Source of the DNA: Peptostreptococcaceae bacterium oral taxon 113 str. W5053
GTDB taxonomy: Bacteria; Bacillota; Clostridia; Tissierellales; Peptoniphilaceae
Assembly (NCBI GenBank): GCA_000467935.1
Contig: KI259856.1
Span: 1-64,000, forward strand
Length of the DNA: 64,000 nucleotides
Direction: 5' to 3'
The translations under genes and the position numbers were made by a program. The notes beneath the pieces were generated by a model. It was given only the letters and a program-made list of their open reading frames with translations, did not search any database and was not told where the DNA came from. This document shows, one piece after another, positions 35,498 through 44,486 of the stretch (the first letter of the stretch is position 1; each line of letters opens with the position of its first letter).

Positions 35498-35611
35498 TCA
35501 ACCTTGTTTTTGTTTGTGCTTTGGATTCGAGCAGATCACCATGATTCTACCGTTACGACGAATGATCTTGCACTTTTCGCACATTTTTTTTACCGATGGT
35601 CTTACTTTCAT
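35498..35611 (-). CDS. rpmJ: 50S ribosomal protein L36
   Basis: A 37-residue L36 of the zinc-binding type. It begins MKVRPSVKKMCEKCKIIRRN and ends VICSNPKHKQKQG, with ligands Cys11, Cys14, Cys27 and His32. Its small size makes it easy to miss. It lies between infA and rpsM as in other Firmicutes. An AGGAGG site precedes the start. Confidence 0.95.
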   Translation of the reverse strand: MKVRPSVKKMCEKCKIIRRNGRIMVICSNPKHKQKQG

Positions 35612-35633
35612 GTTAAACCTCCTAAATCCTGTC

Positions 35634-35852
35634 CTATTTCTTTCTCCAAGTAATTCTTCCCTTGGTTAAGTCGTAAGGGGAAAGCTCCACCACAACTTTG
35701 TCTCCCGGAAGGATTCTAATATAATTCATTCTAAGTTTTCCTGAAATATGCGCAATGATTTCATGATCATTTTCCAGTTTTACTTTGAAAATAGTATTCG
35801 GTAGGGTATCGACGACAATGCCCTCGACTTCAATTACGTCTTCTTTCGCCAT
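35634..35852 (-). CDS. infA: Translation initiation factor IF-1
   Basis: IF-1, 72 residues, an OB-fold protein that binds the A site during initiation. The sequence MAKEDVIEVEGIVVDTLPN and the end YDLTKGRITWRKK are diagnostic. The start at ATG 35852 has GGAGGA 7 bp before it; an ATG two codons earlier (35858) is too close to the site. Confidence 0.96.
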   Translation of the reverse strand: MAKEDVIEVEGIVVDTLPNTIFKVKLENDHEIIAHISGKLRMNYIRILPGDKVVVELSPYDLTKGRITWRKK

Positions 35853-35874
35853 GAACAAATCCTCCTTCTTTCTT

Positions 35875-36150
35875 CTAATCTTCTCGTAAGAATTCTTTCA
35901 ATTGACTTCTTACAAAAGCGTTGTTAATTTTCTGGTTGCTTTCCACTTTTTCTTTAAACTCCGAAAGAATACTGTGATAAATCACTAAATGCTTGATTTT
36001 CTTTTTTTTCGGTCGATCAAGTCTTCGTATTTTTCCGTCTACCAACAGAACATATTCTGAATCAAGGATTTCGTAAATGAGAAATATTCCTCCTTTATCT
36101 CTCCCCGCTCTGGAACGAACGACTTGACCGATACTTAATTCAGAGTCCAT
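35875..36150 (-). CDS. KOW domain-containing RNA-binding protein
   Basis: About 91 residues with a KOW motif near the N-terminus (SIGQVVRSRAGRDKGGIFLIY). Small proteins of this kind (L14e-like) are often found between adk/map and infA in clostridia and are thought to bind RNA; their role is not settled. I place the start at ATG 36150 from homologues, but it lacks a close ribosome binding site. The alternative ATG 36174 overlaps the adk stop (TAATG) and would add eight residues. Confidence 0.75.
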   Translation of the reverse strand: MDSELSIGQVVRSRAGRDKGGIFLIYEILDSEYVLLVDGKIRRLDRPKKKKIKHLVIYHSILSEFKEKVESNQKINNAFVRSQLKEFLRED

Positions 36151-36173
36151 TATCAATTTCAATTTACACCCCA

Positions 36174-36836
36174 TTAACAATCTTTAGAAGAAAATGAAGC
36201 TAAGGTTGCAAAAATTTCCTCTCTGACAACCTCAATTGCCTTTGTTCCGTCAACTGACAAAAGCAAGTCCCTTTCCTTATAATAATCAATCAGCGGAGCG
36301 GTTTGTTCTTCATAAACTTGAATGCGGTTTCGAACAGTCGCTTCCAAGTCATCTTTACGTTGAACAATCTCTCCTCCACAAGTATCACAAACGCCTTCAA
36401 CTTTAGGGCTTTTATTTTTCGTGTGATAAGGTTCTCCACAGGAATTACACACGCGCCTTCCGGATAATCTCTCCAACAGTATTTCGTTGGGAACTTCAAT
36501 GGAAATGACGCTGTCTAAGGCTTGCCCTCTCTCTTTTAATCCTTGTTCCAAAATTTCCGCTTGTTGAAGGGTACGAGGAAATCCGTCTAAAAGAAAACCC
36601 TTTTGACAGTCTTCCCGATCAAGTCTCTCCCAAACAATCTCACAGGTCAATTCATCCGGCACAAGTTTTCCATTGTCCGTATACTCTTTCACTTTTTTTC
36701 CAAGTTCCGTATTATTTTTGATATGATAACGAAAAATATCGCCTGTGGAAATATGCTCCACTTGATATTTTTCTGCAATGCTGCTTGCTTGTGTTCCTTT
36801 TCCGGCTCCAGGAGGTCCTAATAATATCAATCTCAT
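36174..36836 (-). CDS. adk: Adenylate kinase
   Basis: Converts ATP and AMP to two ADP. The P-loop is GPPGAGKGTQ, and the LID domain has four cysteines (CNSCG...CDTCG) for zinc, the Gram-positive long form (220 residues). It follows secY in the usual spc operon order. map, which usually comes next, is missing. The downstream KOW gene may start at the adk stop. Confidence 0.96.
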   Translation of the reverse strand: MRLILLGPPGAGKGTQASSIAEKYQVEHISTGDIFRYHIKNNTELGKKVKEYTDNGKLVPDELTCEIVWERLDREDCQKGFLLDGFPRTLQQAEILEQGLKERGQALDSVISIEVPNEILLERLSGRRVCNSCGEPYHTKNKSPKVEGVCDTCGGEIVQRKDDLEATVRNRIQVYEEQTAPLIDYYKERDLLLSVDGTKAIEVVREEIFATLASFSSKDC

Positions 36837-36853
36837 AGTCTGTCTCCTCGTTC

Positions 36854-38131
36854 TTATTTCAAGAAACCTTTATAATGACGCATAGTCAACATGGTTTCAA
36901 GCTGTCTGATTGTTTCAAGAACAACACCGACAACGATAATCAACGCCGTTCCACCGAAACTAATTCGAAGATGGAACAATGCACTTAATACAGTAGGAAT
37001 CAATACCAAAATAGCCAAGCAAATTGCTCCTATAAAAGTGATACGATTGGATATTTTAGACAAAAATTCAGAAGTCGGTCTTCCCGGACGAATACCGGGT
37101 ACAAACCCACCATTCTGTTGCAAATTCTTAGCATATTCTACCGTGTTGAATTGAACTGCGGTATAAAAATATGCAAATACAATGATGAATAAAATTTGAA
37201 CAATATTATACACCCAAAATCCTACCGTTCCGCTTGGAGTAAAGTAATTCCTGAAAAATGTCCCTACCGCTCCTTTAAAACTTTCTGCTACTGTTACCGG
37301 AAGTGAAAGAATTGCACCGGCAAAAATGACGGGCATAACTCCTGCCATATTGACCTTCATTGGAATATGAGTGGCTTGTCCTCCATACATTTTGCGTCCG
37401 ACAACACGTTTCGCATATTGAATAGGAACCTTTCTTTCTCCTTCTTGAATCGCTACCGTGAATACCACGATAAAAAATGCAATGACAAGGAATAATAACG
37501 GTTTCCAAAATGCCATTTGTCCTGCTTTCATAGCACCGATCCATCCTCTTGCCGTTGTCGGAATACGAGAAATAATTCCGACAAAGATTAGGATGGAAAT
37601 ACCATTTCCAACTCCCTTTTCCGTAATTAAATCCCCCAACCAAACCAAGAACATCATACCGCCAAGTAATGTTGCGTATACAACCAAATGTTGGAAAAAG
37701 TTCTCAGCATGTACTGCATTACCGAATAAACGGCTATTGTTTAGAATGGTAATACTTTCAACTAAACCAAGCACAAGGGCTGCCCATTTTGTATATTGTT
37801 GAATCTTTTTACGACCTTCTTCTCCTTCTTTGGAAAGTTCTTCCAAACGAGGAATAGCGATTGTTAATAACTGAATAATAATGGATGCGCTGATGTAAGG
37901 ATAAATACTTAATCCGAAGATATTAAACTTACTGAACGCTCCACCGGTCATCATATCCATATAGGATAAAAGTTGGCTTCCGCCTGTAGCGATTTGTGCT
38001 GCGACCTGACGATCCATAAAAGGTACCGGAATCGCAAAGCCTAAACGAAAGATAATAATCAACAGAAGAGTATTTAGAATCTTTTTTCTGACATCAGGCA
38101 AATTCCATGCATTTCTTAATGTTGAAAGCAC
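36854..38131 (-). CDS. secY: Preprotein translocase subunit SecY
   Basis: The channel subunit of the Sec translocon, 425 residues with ten helices. Typical segments are FAIPVPFMDR near the N-terminus, a plug region and the conserved GGFVPGIRPGRPTSEFL cytoplasmic loop. It starts with GTG at 38131, immediately after the rplO TAG stop, with GAGGTGA in the rplO end as ribosome binding site, so translation is coupled. Confidence 0.96.
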   Translation of the reverse strand: MLSTLRNAWNLPDVRKKILNTLLLIIIFRLGFAIPVPFMDRQVAAQIATGGSQLLSYMDMMTGGAFSKFNIFGLSIYPYISASIIIQLLTIAIPRLEELSKEGEEGRKKIQQYTKWAALVLGLVESITILNNSRLFGNAVHAENFFQHLVVYATLLGGMMFLVWLGDLITEKGVGNGISILIFVGIISRIPTTARGWIGAMKAGQMAFWKPLLFLVIAFFIVVFTVAIQEGERKVPIQYAKRVVGRKMYGGQATHIPMKVNMAGVMPVIFAGAILSLPVTVAESFKGAVGTFFRNYFTPSGTVGFWVYNIVQILFIIVFAYFYTAVQFNTVEYAKNLQQNGGFVPGIRPGRPTSEFLSKISNRITFIGAICLAILVLIPTVLSALFHLRISFGGTALIIVVGVVLETIRQLETMLTMRHYKGFLK

Positions 38132-38581
38132 CTAAATCACCTCTGCCTTTCCCCCGGCAGCTTCAATTTTTTCTTTAGCGCTTTCGCTAAAGTATTGCGC
38201 CTTAACTTCTAATTTCTTTTCGATTTCGCCATTACCAAGAATCTTGACGCCATCTTTCATCTTATTTCTTTTTACCAATCCGCATTCAAGTAAAAGTTCC
38301 GGTGTAACAACCGTACCTTCTTCAAAACGGTTTAAATCCGATACGTTTACCGTTGCAATGACTTTTGCAAAGATATTGGTAAATCCTCTTTTTGGCAAAC
38401 GACGGAATAAAGGCATTTGACCGCCTTCAAATCCGGGTCTTACTCCTCCACCGCTTCTGGATTTTTGACCGTTCATTCCTCTACCGGATGTTTTTCCCCA
38501 ATTGGAAGCGGCACCGCGTCCTAATCTTTTGCGCTCTTTTTGAGCCGCACCTTTTGCAGGTTTCAGATCATTCAGTTTCAT
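38132..38581 (-). CDS. rplO: 50S ribosomal protein L15
   Basis: L15, 149 residues. The N-terminal KLNDLKPAKGAAQKERKRLG and the glycine-rich GRGMNGQKSRSGGGVRPGFEG blocks are typical. The last codon directly abuts the secY GTG. Confidence 0.96.
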   Translation of the reverse strand: MKLNDLKPAKGAAQKERKRLGRGAASNWGKTSGRGMNGQKSRSGGGVRPGFEGGQMPLFRRLPKRGFTNIFAKVIATVNVSDLNRFEEGTVVTPELLLECGLVKRNKMKDGVKILGNGEIEKKLEVKAQYFSESAKEKIEAAGGKAEVI

Positions 38582-38595
38582 CTCGATCCACCTCC

Positions 38596-38778
38596 TTAGT
38601 TTTCTTCAACTTCTTCCACATCAACCATGAAAGCAATTTCATTAATCATACCTCTGGTTGCCGGATTATCCGGTTGAAACACAACATTTCCGGGTCTTCT
38701 TAAACCCAATGCTTCAACGATTTTTCTATGTTTCGGAATACGACCGATTGTACTTCTCTTTAAGGTAATCTTTAACAT
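38596..38778 (-). CDS. rpmD: 50S ribosomal protein L30
   Basis: L30, 60 residues. The LKRSTIGRIPKHRKIVEALG segment and RPGNVVFQ are diagnostic. It lies between rpsE and rplO as in the standard spc order. Confidence 0.95.
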   Translation of the reverse strand: MLKITLKRSTIGRIPKHRKIVEALGLRRPGNVVFQPDNPATRGMINEIAFMVDVEEVEEN

Positions 38779-38790
38779 ATCCTACTCCTC

Positions 38791-39297
38791 CTAACCAAGA
38801 ATTTCTTCTACGGTTTTTCCTCTTAGCTTTGCAACATCTTCCGCTTTTTTCAAACTCCTTAAAGCTTCCATTGTTGCGTTTACAACACTCTTTGCATTGC
38901 CTGAGCCCAGAGATTTACCACGAACGTCACCGATACCCGCCAGTTCACATACGGCACGCACCGCACCGCCTGCGATGACTCCGGTACCTTCTGTTGCCGG
39001 TTTCAAAAGAACGCGTCCTGCCCCTGCAACACCAACGATTTCATGAGGAATGGTTGTATTTACAATCGGTACTTCAATCATATGTTTTTTCGCATTTTGA
39101 ACTGCCTTTTGAATAGATTCAGGCACTTCAAGAGCTTTTCCGATGCCGACACCAACATGGCCGTTACCGTCTCCAACTACGACTAATGCGCTGAAGCGGA
39201 AATTTCGTCCACCTTTAACAACCTTGGCTACACGACTGATATGAACAACTTTTTCTTGCAAGTCCAAGCGTTGTACTTCATTCTTTAAAAGTTCCAA
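38791..39297 (-). CDS. rpsE: 30S ribosomal protein S5
   Basis: S5, 168 residues, involved in decoding accuracy. Blocks include RVAKVVKGGRNFRFSALVVV, GIGKALEVPESIQKA and VRAVCELAGIGDV. It starts with TTG at 39297, with GGGAGG upstream; no ATG lies close. Confidence 0.96.
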   Translation of the reverse strand: MELLKNEVQRLDLQEKVVHISRVAKVVKGGRNFRFSALVVVGDGNGHVGVGIGKALEVPESIQKAVQNAKKHMIEVPIVNTTIPHEIVGVAGAGRVLLKPATEGTGVIAGGAVRAVCELAGIGDVRGKSLGSGNAKSVVNATMEALRSLKKAEDVAKLRGKTVEEILG

Positions 39298-39315
39298 ACT
39301 ATTCCCTCCTTCAAG

Positions 39316-39681
39316 CTAAAACTTTAGTCCTGCTTCACGAGCGGCTTCTGCCAGAGTTTGAACTCTACCGTGATAGATATAGCCGCCTCGGTCAAAGACA
39401 ACTTCTTTAATGCCTTTTTCCAAAGCTTTTTCTGCAACAGCCTTCCCGATCATTTTTGCAGCTTCTTTGTTTCCCTTTGCAGTTAATTCTGCATATTGTT
39501 TTTCAACTGTAGATGCACTGACCAAAGTATGACCATGAATGTCATCAATAATGTTCGCATAAATATGCGCATTGGTTTTAACGACTTCAAGTCTTGGTCT
39601 TTCGGGAGTCCCGCTAATTTTTTTACGGATTCTTTTATGTCTTTCCAATCTGTTTTCATTTTTATCAATTCTCTTATACAA
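39316..39681 (-). CDS. rplR: 50S ribosomal protein L18
   Basis: L18, about 121 residues, a 5S rRNA-binding protein. It has KRIRKKISGTPERPRLEVVKTN and the C-terminal DRGGYIYHGRV block. A GTG at 39690 sits on the GGGAG site, whereas TTG 39681 has good spacing and yields MYKRIDKNENR, as in homologues. I take the TTG. Confidence 0.92.
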   Translation of the reverse strand: MYKRIDKNENRLERHKRIRKKISGTPERPRLEVVKTNAHIYANIIDDIHGHTLVSASTVEKQYAELTAKGNKEAAKMIGKAVAEKALEKGIKEVVFDRGGYIYHGRVQTLAEAAREAGLKF

Positions 39682-39701
39682 GAAAATCACACTCCCTTCA
39701 A

Positions 39702-40241
39702 TTACTTACCGGTCTTACCCACTTTACGTCGTACCATTTCGCCTTTATAACGAACACCTTTTCCTTTATAAGGTTCCGGTCTTCTGAAATCGCGAAGTAC
39801 TGCCGCATAGTTTCCGACTTGTTGTTTGTTAATACCGCGAACAATAATTTGATTCGGTCCGGGAACTTCAACTTCAATACCTTCCGGATCTTCCATTTCA
39901 ATAGGATGAGAATATCCAAGGTTTAGCGTAAGCTTCTTCCCGCTCTTTGCCGCACGGTATCCGGTACCGATAATCTCAAGGGACTTTTCATAGCCTTTCG
40001 TTACTCCTTCCACCATGTTCATCACAAGGGTTCTGGATAGACCATGCAATGCCTTAAATCTTTTTAAATCGGAAGGACGAGATACCGTAAGCACACCGTC
40101 TTCGATTTTAATTTCCATTGATTTGTCAATTTTTTCTGAAATCGTTCCTTTAGGACCTTTTACTTCCACGACATTATCATCGGATATGGTAATGGTCACG
40201 CCTGCAGGGATTTCAATTGGTTTTAATCCTATTCTGGACAT
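39702..40241 (-). CDS. rplF: 50S ribosomal protein L6
   Basis: L6, 179 residues, near the factor-binding site. It begins MSRIGLKPIEIPAGV and ends with RRPEPYKGKGVRYKGE. The frame is open upstream, but AGGAGG before ATG 40241 sets the start. It overlaps nothing; rpsH ends 20 bp upstream. Confidence 0.96.
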   Translation of the reverse strand: MSRIGLKPIEIPAGVTITISDDNVVEVKGPKGTISEKIDKSMEIKIEDGVLTVSRPSDLKRFKALHGLSRTLVMNMVEGVTKGYEKSLEIIGTGYRAAKSGKKLTLNLGYSHPIEMEDPEGIEVEVPGPNQIIVRGINKQQVGNYAAVLRDFRRPEPYKGKGVRYKGEMVRRKVGKTGK

Positions 40242-40261
40242 ATTTAAACCTCCTTGATCCG

Positions 40262-40657
40262 TTACCAAACGTAACAGATAACCTCTCCGCCAACACCTAG
40301 TTTGCGGGCTTCCTTATCTGCCACAATTCCTTTCGATGTGGAGATAATAGCAATACCTAAGCCACCAAGAACTCGAGGAATTTCATTTCCCTTTACATAA
40401 ATTCTTAGACCCGGTTTTGAAATTCTCTTAATACCGCTGATAACTTTTTCGTTATTCGGTCCATATTTTAACTCAACGGTGATGATACCTTGTTTACCAT
40501 CTTCCGTAACATTGTATCCTTTAATATAGCCTTCATCTAAAAGAATTTGAGCAAGCTCTTTTTTCATCCTAGACGCGGGGATTTCCACGGTTTTATGCTT
40601 TGCACTGTTTCCGTTGCGAATTCTCGTAAGCATATCCGCGATGGGATCTGTCATCAT
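40262..40657 (-). CDS. rpsH: 30S ribosomal protein S8
   Basis: S8, 131 residues. In E. coli it represses the spc operon. The MTDPIADMLTRIRNGN start and the C-terminal GVGGEVICYVW end are diagnostic. Confidence 0.96.
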   Translation of the reverse strand: MMTDPIADMLTRIRNGNSAKHKTVEIPASRMKKELAQILLDEGYIKGYNVTEDGKQGIITVELKYGPNNEKVISGIKRISKPGLRIYVKGNEIPRVLGGLGIAIISTSKGIVADKEARKLGVGGEVICYVW

Positions 40658-40678
40658 AACTAATTCCTCCTCTCATCC

Positions 40679-40864
40679 TTACCAGCTGGCTTTTTTCACT
40701 CCCGGAATCTCGCCTTTATGAGCAAGTTCACGGAAGCAAATTCTGCAAATGCCGTATTTTCTCAAATAACCGTGCGGTCTTCCGCAAATTTTACATCTGC
40801 TGTATGCCCGCGTACTGAATTTAGCCGGTCTTTTTTGTTTTGCAATTAAAGATTTTTTTGCCAC
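40679..40864 (-). CDS. rpsN: 30S ribosomal protein S14 type Z
   Basis: A 61-residue S14 of the zinc-ribbon type. Cys24, Cys27, Cys40 and Cys43 (CKICGRP ... CRICFRE) bind zinc. Start is GTG at 40864 with GGAGGA. The type-Z form makes the ribosome zinc-dependent at this site; the C-minus paralogue is not in the window. Confidence 0.95.
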   Translation of the reverse strand: MAKKSLIAKQKRPAKFSTRAYSRCKICGRPHGYLRKYGICRICFRELAHKGEIPGVKKASW

Positions 40865-40876
40865 TACAGTTCCTCC

Positions 40877-41419
40877 TTACTTACGGAAAGGCATGCCCAT
40901 AGCACCTAAGAATGCCTTGGCTTCTTCATCCGTGTTCGCACTGGTTACAATAATGATATCCATCCCGCGAATCTGATCGATAGAATCATATTCGATTTCC
41001 GGGAAAATCAATTGTTCTTTGATTCCCAATGCATAATTACCGCGTCCATCAAAAGAAGACGGATTTACACCGCGAAAGTCTCTTACTCGAGGCAACGCCA
41101 CGCTGACTAATTTATCAAAAAAGTCATACATTTTGCTTCCACGAAGAGTTACTTTGCAACCAACGTTCATGCCTTCACGAAGTTTAAAGTTCGCAATAGA
41201 TTTTTTGGCTTTCGTTACAACAGGTTTTTGGCCTGAGATAATGGTCATATCCTTTACTGCACCCTCAAGAACTTTAGCGTTATCTTTTGCCTCACTAACA
41301 CCCATGTTCAATACAATCTTGTGCAATTTAGGTACTTCCATAATATTTTTATATTGAAACTGTTCCATTAGAGCCGGAACGATTTCATTAAGATATCTTT
41401 CTTTTAATCTGGAAGTCAA
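40877..41419 (-). CDS. rplE: 50S ribosomal protein L5
   Basis: L5, about 180 residues, 5S rRNA-binding. It has RLKERYLNEIVPALMEQF, VPKLHKIVLNMGVSEA and the RGMDIIIVTSANTDEEAK end. Two TTG codons are in frame (41425 and 41419). AGGAGG is 2 bp before the first and 8 bp before the second, so TTG 41419 is the start. There is no ATG. Confidence 0.93.
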   Translation of the reverse strand: MTSRLKERYLNEIVPALMEQFQYKNIMEVPKLHKIVLNMGVSEAKDNAKVLEGAVKDMTIISGQKPVVTKAKKSIANFKLREGMNVGCKVTLRGSKMYDFFDKLVSVALPRVRDFRGVNPSSFDGRGNYALGIKEQLIFPEIEYDSIDQIRGMDIIIVTSANTDEEAKAFLGAMGMPFRK

Positions 41420-41437
41420 CGTCAATCCCTCCTATTA

Positions 41438-41761
41438 TTAGTCAATTACATCGCCGGATTTTTTAGAAAAACGAACTTTTTTTCCGTTTTCCATTTTATA
41501 TCCGATGCGGCTTCCGCTCTTTGTCTTTTGGTCAAAGTACATAACATTGGAAGCATGAATGGGACGCTCTTTTTTAATCAGTCCACCGGGATCTTGCATT
41601 CCTCTGGGTTTTTTATGGAATGTACCGATATTTACGCCTTCTACGATGACCATGTTTTTCTTATGATCTACACTTAAGACTTTACCGATTGTCTTTTCAT
41701 TTCCTTGACCTTTGTTTTTTCCTGCAATTACAATTACCGTATCGCCTGTTTTTATACGCAT
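41438..41761 (-). CDS. rplX: 50S ribosomal protein L24
   Basis: L24, 107 residues, an assembly initiator. It starts MRIKTGDTVIVIAGKNKGQ with the KOW motif. The GTG at 41770 sits on the AGGAGGT site; ATG 41761 has proper spacing. Confidence 0.95.
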   Translation of the reverse strand: MRIKTGDTVIVIAGKNKGQGNEKTIGKVLSVDHKKNMVIVEGVNIGTFHKKPRGMQDPGGLIKKERPIHASNVMYFDQKTKSGSRIGYKMENGKKVRFSKKSGDVID

Positions 41762-41773
41762 TCGATACACCTC

Positions 41774-42142
41774 CTATAATACTTCCGGTGCCAGAGAAAT
41801 TATCTTCATATAATTTCCTTGACGAAGCTCTCTCGTAACCGGTCCAAAGATACGAGTTCCAACAGGGTTCTTATCGTCTTTGATGATAACAGCTGCGTTA
41901 TCGTCAAATTTGATATAGGTTCCATCAGGACGTCTTACGCCGTCTTTCGTGCGAACAACAACCGCTTTTACTACGGAACCTTTTTTCACAACTCCACCGG
42001 GGATTGCGGATTTGACAGTGCAAACTACAACGTCACCGATGTGAGCATATTTTCTATTCGTACCGCCAAGCACACGAATAACCAACAATTCTCTTGCGCC
42101 GGAATTGTCCGCTACACGCATACGGCTTTCAGTTTGAATCAT
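41774..42142 (-). CDS. rplN: 50S ribosomal protein L14
   Basis: L14, 122 residues, forming a bridge to the small subunit. It begins MIQTESRMRVADNSGARELL and ends RELRQGNYMKIISLAPEVL, both conserved. A good AAAGGAGG site precedes ATG 42142. Confidence 0.96.
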   Translation of the reverse strand: MIQTESRMRVADNSGARELLVIRVLGGTNRKYAHIGDVVVCTVKSAIPGGVVKKGSVVKAVVVRTKDGVRRPDGTYIKFDDNAAVIIKDDKNPVGTRIFGPVTRELRQGNYMKIISLAPEVL

Positions 42143-42169
42143 AAATGAATCCTCCTTTTCCGGACTTAG

Positions 42170-42427
42170 TTATTTCGCAGCTTCAACAATGTTAACCAAT
42201 CTCCATCTTTTGTCCTTAGATAAAGGTCTGGTTTCCATGATTTTTACAGTATCGCCGATATGTGCTTCATTGTTTTCATCATGAGCTTTGAATTTAGTGG
42301 TCTTTCTAACTTGTTTCATATATAAAGGATGGGTTACTTTCGTTTCTACCGCAACAACAATTGTCTTATCCATCTTGTCACTTACCACACGACCAATCCT
42401 TACTTTTCTAGTTCCTCTTGCTTCCAT
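42170..42427 (-). CDS. rpsQ: 30S ribosomal protein S17
   Basis: S17, 85 residues. Conserved blocks are RKVRIGRVVSDKMDKTIVV, THPLYMKQVRKTTKFKAHDE and IMETRPLSKDKRWRLV. It lies 5 bp downstream of rpmC. Confidence 0.96.
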   Translation of the reverse strand: MEARGTRKVRIGRVVSDKMDKTIVVAVETKVTHPLYMKQVRKTTKFKAHDENNEAHIGDTVKIMETRPLSKDKRWRLVNIVEAAK

Positions 42428-42432
42428 AGAAA

Positions 42433-42639
42433 TTAAGCCTCCTTCCCGATTCCAAGTTCACGTTCACGAACTACGGTTTTGATTTTGGCGATATCTCTAC
42501 GAACGCCCTTCAAACGCATGGGATTATCCAACTGACCCGTTGCCATTTGGAAACGAAGATTAAAAAGTTCTCCCTTTAAGTCTTTTAATTTATTATTTAA
42601 TTCAGTTTCGTTCATTTGGCGAATTTCTTTAGCCTTCAT
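42433..42639 (-). CDS. rpmC: 50S ribosomal protein L29
   Basis: L29, 68 residues, at the tunnel exit. The frame is open far upstream (into rplP), but ATG 42639 with GGAAGGTG before it gives MKAKEIRQMNETELNNKL, as in homologues. It overlaps the end of rplP by 11 bp. Confidence 0.95.
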   Translation of the reverse strand: MKAKEIRQMNETELNNKLKDLKGELFNLRFQMATGQLDNPMRLKGVRRDIAKIKTVVRERELGIGKEA

Positions 42640-43069
42640 TCGCTTCACCTTCCTTTGCCACATCTTCACGTACGATAAACTTGGTTTTAATAGGAAGTTT
42701 ATGTGCAGCCAAGCGCATTGCCTCTCTTGCAATGTCTTCCGCTACGCCACCCATCTCAAATAAAATTCTTCCAGGTTTTACAACGCCTACCCAGTACTCC
42801 GGAGCACCTTTACCGGAACCCATACGAACTTCCGCAGGTTTTTTGGTTACTGGCTTGTTCGGGAAAATCTTAATCCAGATTTTTCCGCCCCTCTTAATAT
42901 ATCTGGTCATAGCACGACGAGCAGCTTCGATTTGATTTGCTGTAATCCAGCAAGGTTCAAGAGCTTGTAGAGCATATTCACCATAAGTGATGGTGTTTCC
43001 GCGAAGAGCTTTGCCCTTCATACGTCCACGGTGTACTCGACGATATTTGACTCTTTTTGGCATCAACAT
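42629..43069 (-). CDS. rplP: 50S ribosomal protein L16
   Basis: L16, 146 residues, near the peptidyl transferase centre. It begins MLMPKRVKYRRVHRGRMKGK, and GGAGGA stands 7 bp before ATG 43069. The later block GRILFEMGGVAEDIAREA is conserved. Its end overlaps rpmC. Confidence 0.96.
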   Translation of the reverse strand: MLMPKRVKYRRVHRGRMKGKALRGNTITYGEYALQALEPCWITANQIEAARRAMTRYIKRGGKIWIKIFPNKPVTKKPAEVRMGSGKGAPEYWVGVVKPGRILFEMGGVAEDIAREAMRLAAHKLPIKTKFIVREDVAKEGEANEG

Positions 43070-43087
43070 ATCCGTATCCTCCTTTAA

Positions 43088-43825
43088 TTAACGACTTTGT
43101 TCTCTTTTCCCTCTGCCAGCGTAGGGTTTTTTATCTTGACTTCTTCTTTTCTTTTCATAGGGCTTTCTTCTATCTTGAGAACCGTTAGCCTTTCTTTGAG
43201 GAAGAACTTCACCTCTATACAGCCAAACCTTTACGCCTAATTTTCCATACGTGGTATCCGCTTCCGCAAATCCATAATCAATATCTGCACGAAGTGTTTG
43301 TAGAGGAATCGTTCCTTCGCTATATCCTTCCGTACGAGCAATATCCGCTCCGCCAAGACGACCGGAAACCGCTGTCTTGATTCCTTTGGCTCCCGCACGC
43401 ATGGTCCTTTGAATAGATTGTTTCATCGCGCGGCGGAAAGAAATACGTCTTTCCAATTGTCCGGCAATATTTTCAGCAACAAGTTGTGCATTTAAGTCCG
43501 GGCGTTTTACTTCTTCAACATTCACGATAACACTTTTTCCGGTTAATTTTTCCAATTCTTTGCGTAAATCTTCAACACCTTGACCGCCTTTACCAATAAT
43601 CATTCCCGGTTTTCCTGCAAAAATACTTATTTTTACACGATTGGAAGCACGTTCAATCTTAATTTCGGCAATTCCGCTTTGGAATTGATTTTTTTTCACA
43701 TACTCTCTAATCTTATGGTCTTCTACAAGAAGGTCTGCGAATTCATTCTTTTGAGCATACCATTTGGAGCTCCAGTCCTTAATAATACCGACGCGAAAAC
43801 CATGAGGATTTACTTTTTGACCCAT
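43088..43825 (-). CDS. rpsC: 30S ribosomal protein S3
   Basis: S3, 245 residues, lining the mRNA entry. The KH domain has GKPGMIIGKGGQGVEDLRKEL; the N-terminus is MGQKVNPHGFRVGIIKDWSS. The C-terminal tail is very basic. It starts 3 bp after rplV. Confidence 0.96.
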   Translation of the reverse strand: MGQKVNPHGFRVGIIKDWSSKWYAQKNEFADLLVEDHKIREYVKKNQFQSGIAEIKIERASNRVKISIFAGKPGMIIGKGGQGVEDLRKELEKLTGKSVIVNVEEVKRPDLNAQLVAENIAGQLERRISFRRAMKQSIQRTMRAGAKGIKTAVSGRLGGADIARTEGYSEGTIPLQTLRADIDYGFAEADTTYGKLGVKVWLYRGEVLPQRKANGSQDRRKPYEKKRRSQDKKPYAGRGKREQSR

Positions 43826-43828
43826 TGA

Positions 43829-44173
43829 TTAAGCCTCCTTGTCCATTTCCGCTACAACCACACCGATATGAGAACTTCTCTTAAGAATCGGATATGCCAT
43901 CCCTTTTGCCTTCGGTCTATAGCGTTTCATTCTGGGCGCTTCATTTGCATAAGCGCGGGATACATATAAATTATCTCTATTTAAATTAAAATTATGTTCT
44001 GCGTTGGCAATTGCAGAGCTTAATACTTTTGCTAAGATTTGAGCACCTCTTTTGGGAGTGAATTTTAAAATTGCCAAAGCTTGATCCACTTGCTTGCCGC
44101 GGATCTCTTTGCAAATAAAATTCACTTTCAAGGGAGAAATGCGTACATATTTTGCTTCTGCCCTAGTTTCCAT
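43829..44173 (-). CDS. rplV: 50S ribosomal protein L22
   Basis: L22, 114 residues. Its loop reaches into the exit tunnel. AKYVRISPLKVNFICKEIRG and MKRYRPKAKGMAYPILKRSS are conserved. Confidence 0.96.
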   Translation of the reverse strand: METRAEAKYVRISPLKVNFICKEIRGKQVDQALAILKFTPKRGAQILAKVLSSAIANAEHNFNLNRDNLYVSRAYANEAPRMKRYRPKAKGMAYPILKRSSHIGVVVAEMDKEA

Positions 44174-44186
44174 CTATCTTCCCTCC

Positions 44187-44474
44187 TTATTTGGATGATT
44201 TCGCTTGTTGTTTGTCCTTACCCGCATGACCTCTGAAGGTACGAGTTGGAACAAACTCTCCTAATTTATGACCAACCATATCGTCCGTAATATAGATGGG
44301 AAGGTGTTTTCTTCCATCATGAACCGCAATTGTGTGTCCAATCATTTGCGGAAAAATCGTGGAGCGACGAGACCAGGTTTTAATTACTTTCTTATCATTA
44401 GCCGCATTGAGTGCTTCAACCTTCTTTAAAAGATGTTCATCAATAAACGGACCTTTTTTTAAGGATCTACTCAT
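44187..44474 (-). CDS. rpsS: 30S ribosomal protein S19
   Basis: S19, 95 residues. MSRSLKKGPFIDEHLLKKV, TWSRRSTIFPQMIGHTIAVH and GEFVPTRTFRGHAGKD are all diagnostic. Confidence 0.96.
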   Translation of the reverse strand: MSRSLKKGPFIDEHLLKKVEALNAANDKKVIKTWSRRSTIFPQMIGHTIAVHDGRKHLPIYITDDMVGHKLGEFVPTRTFRGHAGKDKQQAKSSK

Positions 44475-44486
44475 TATTTTCTCCTC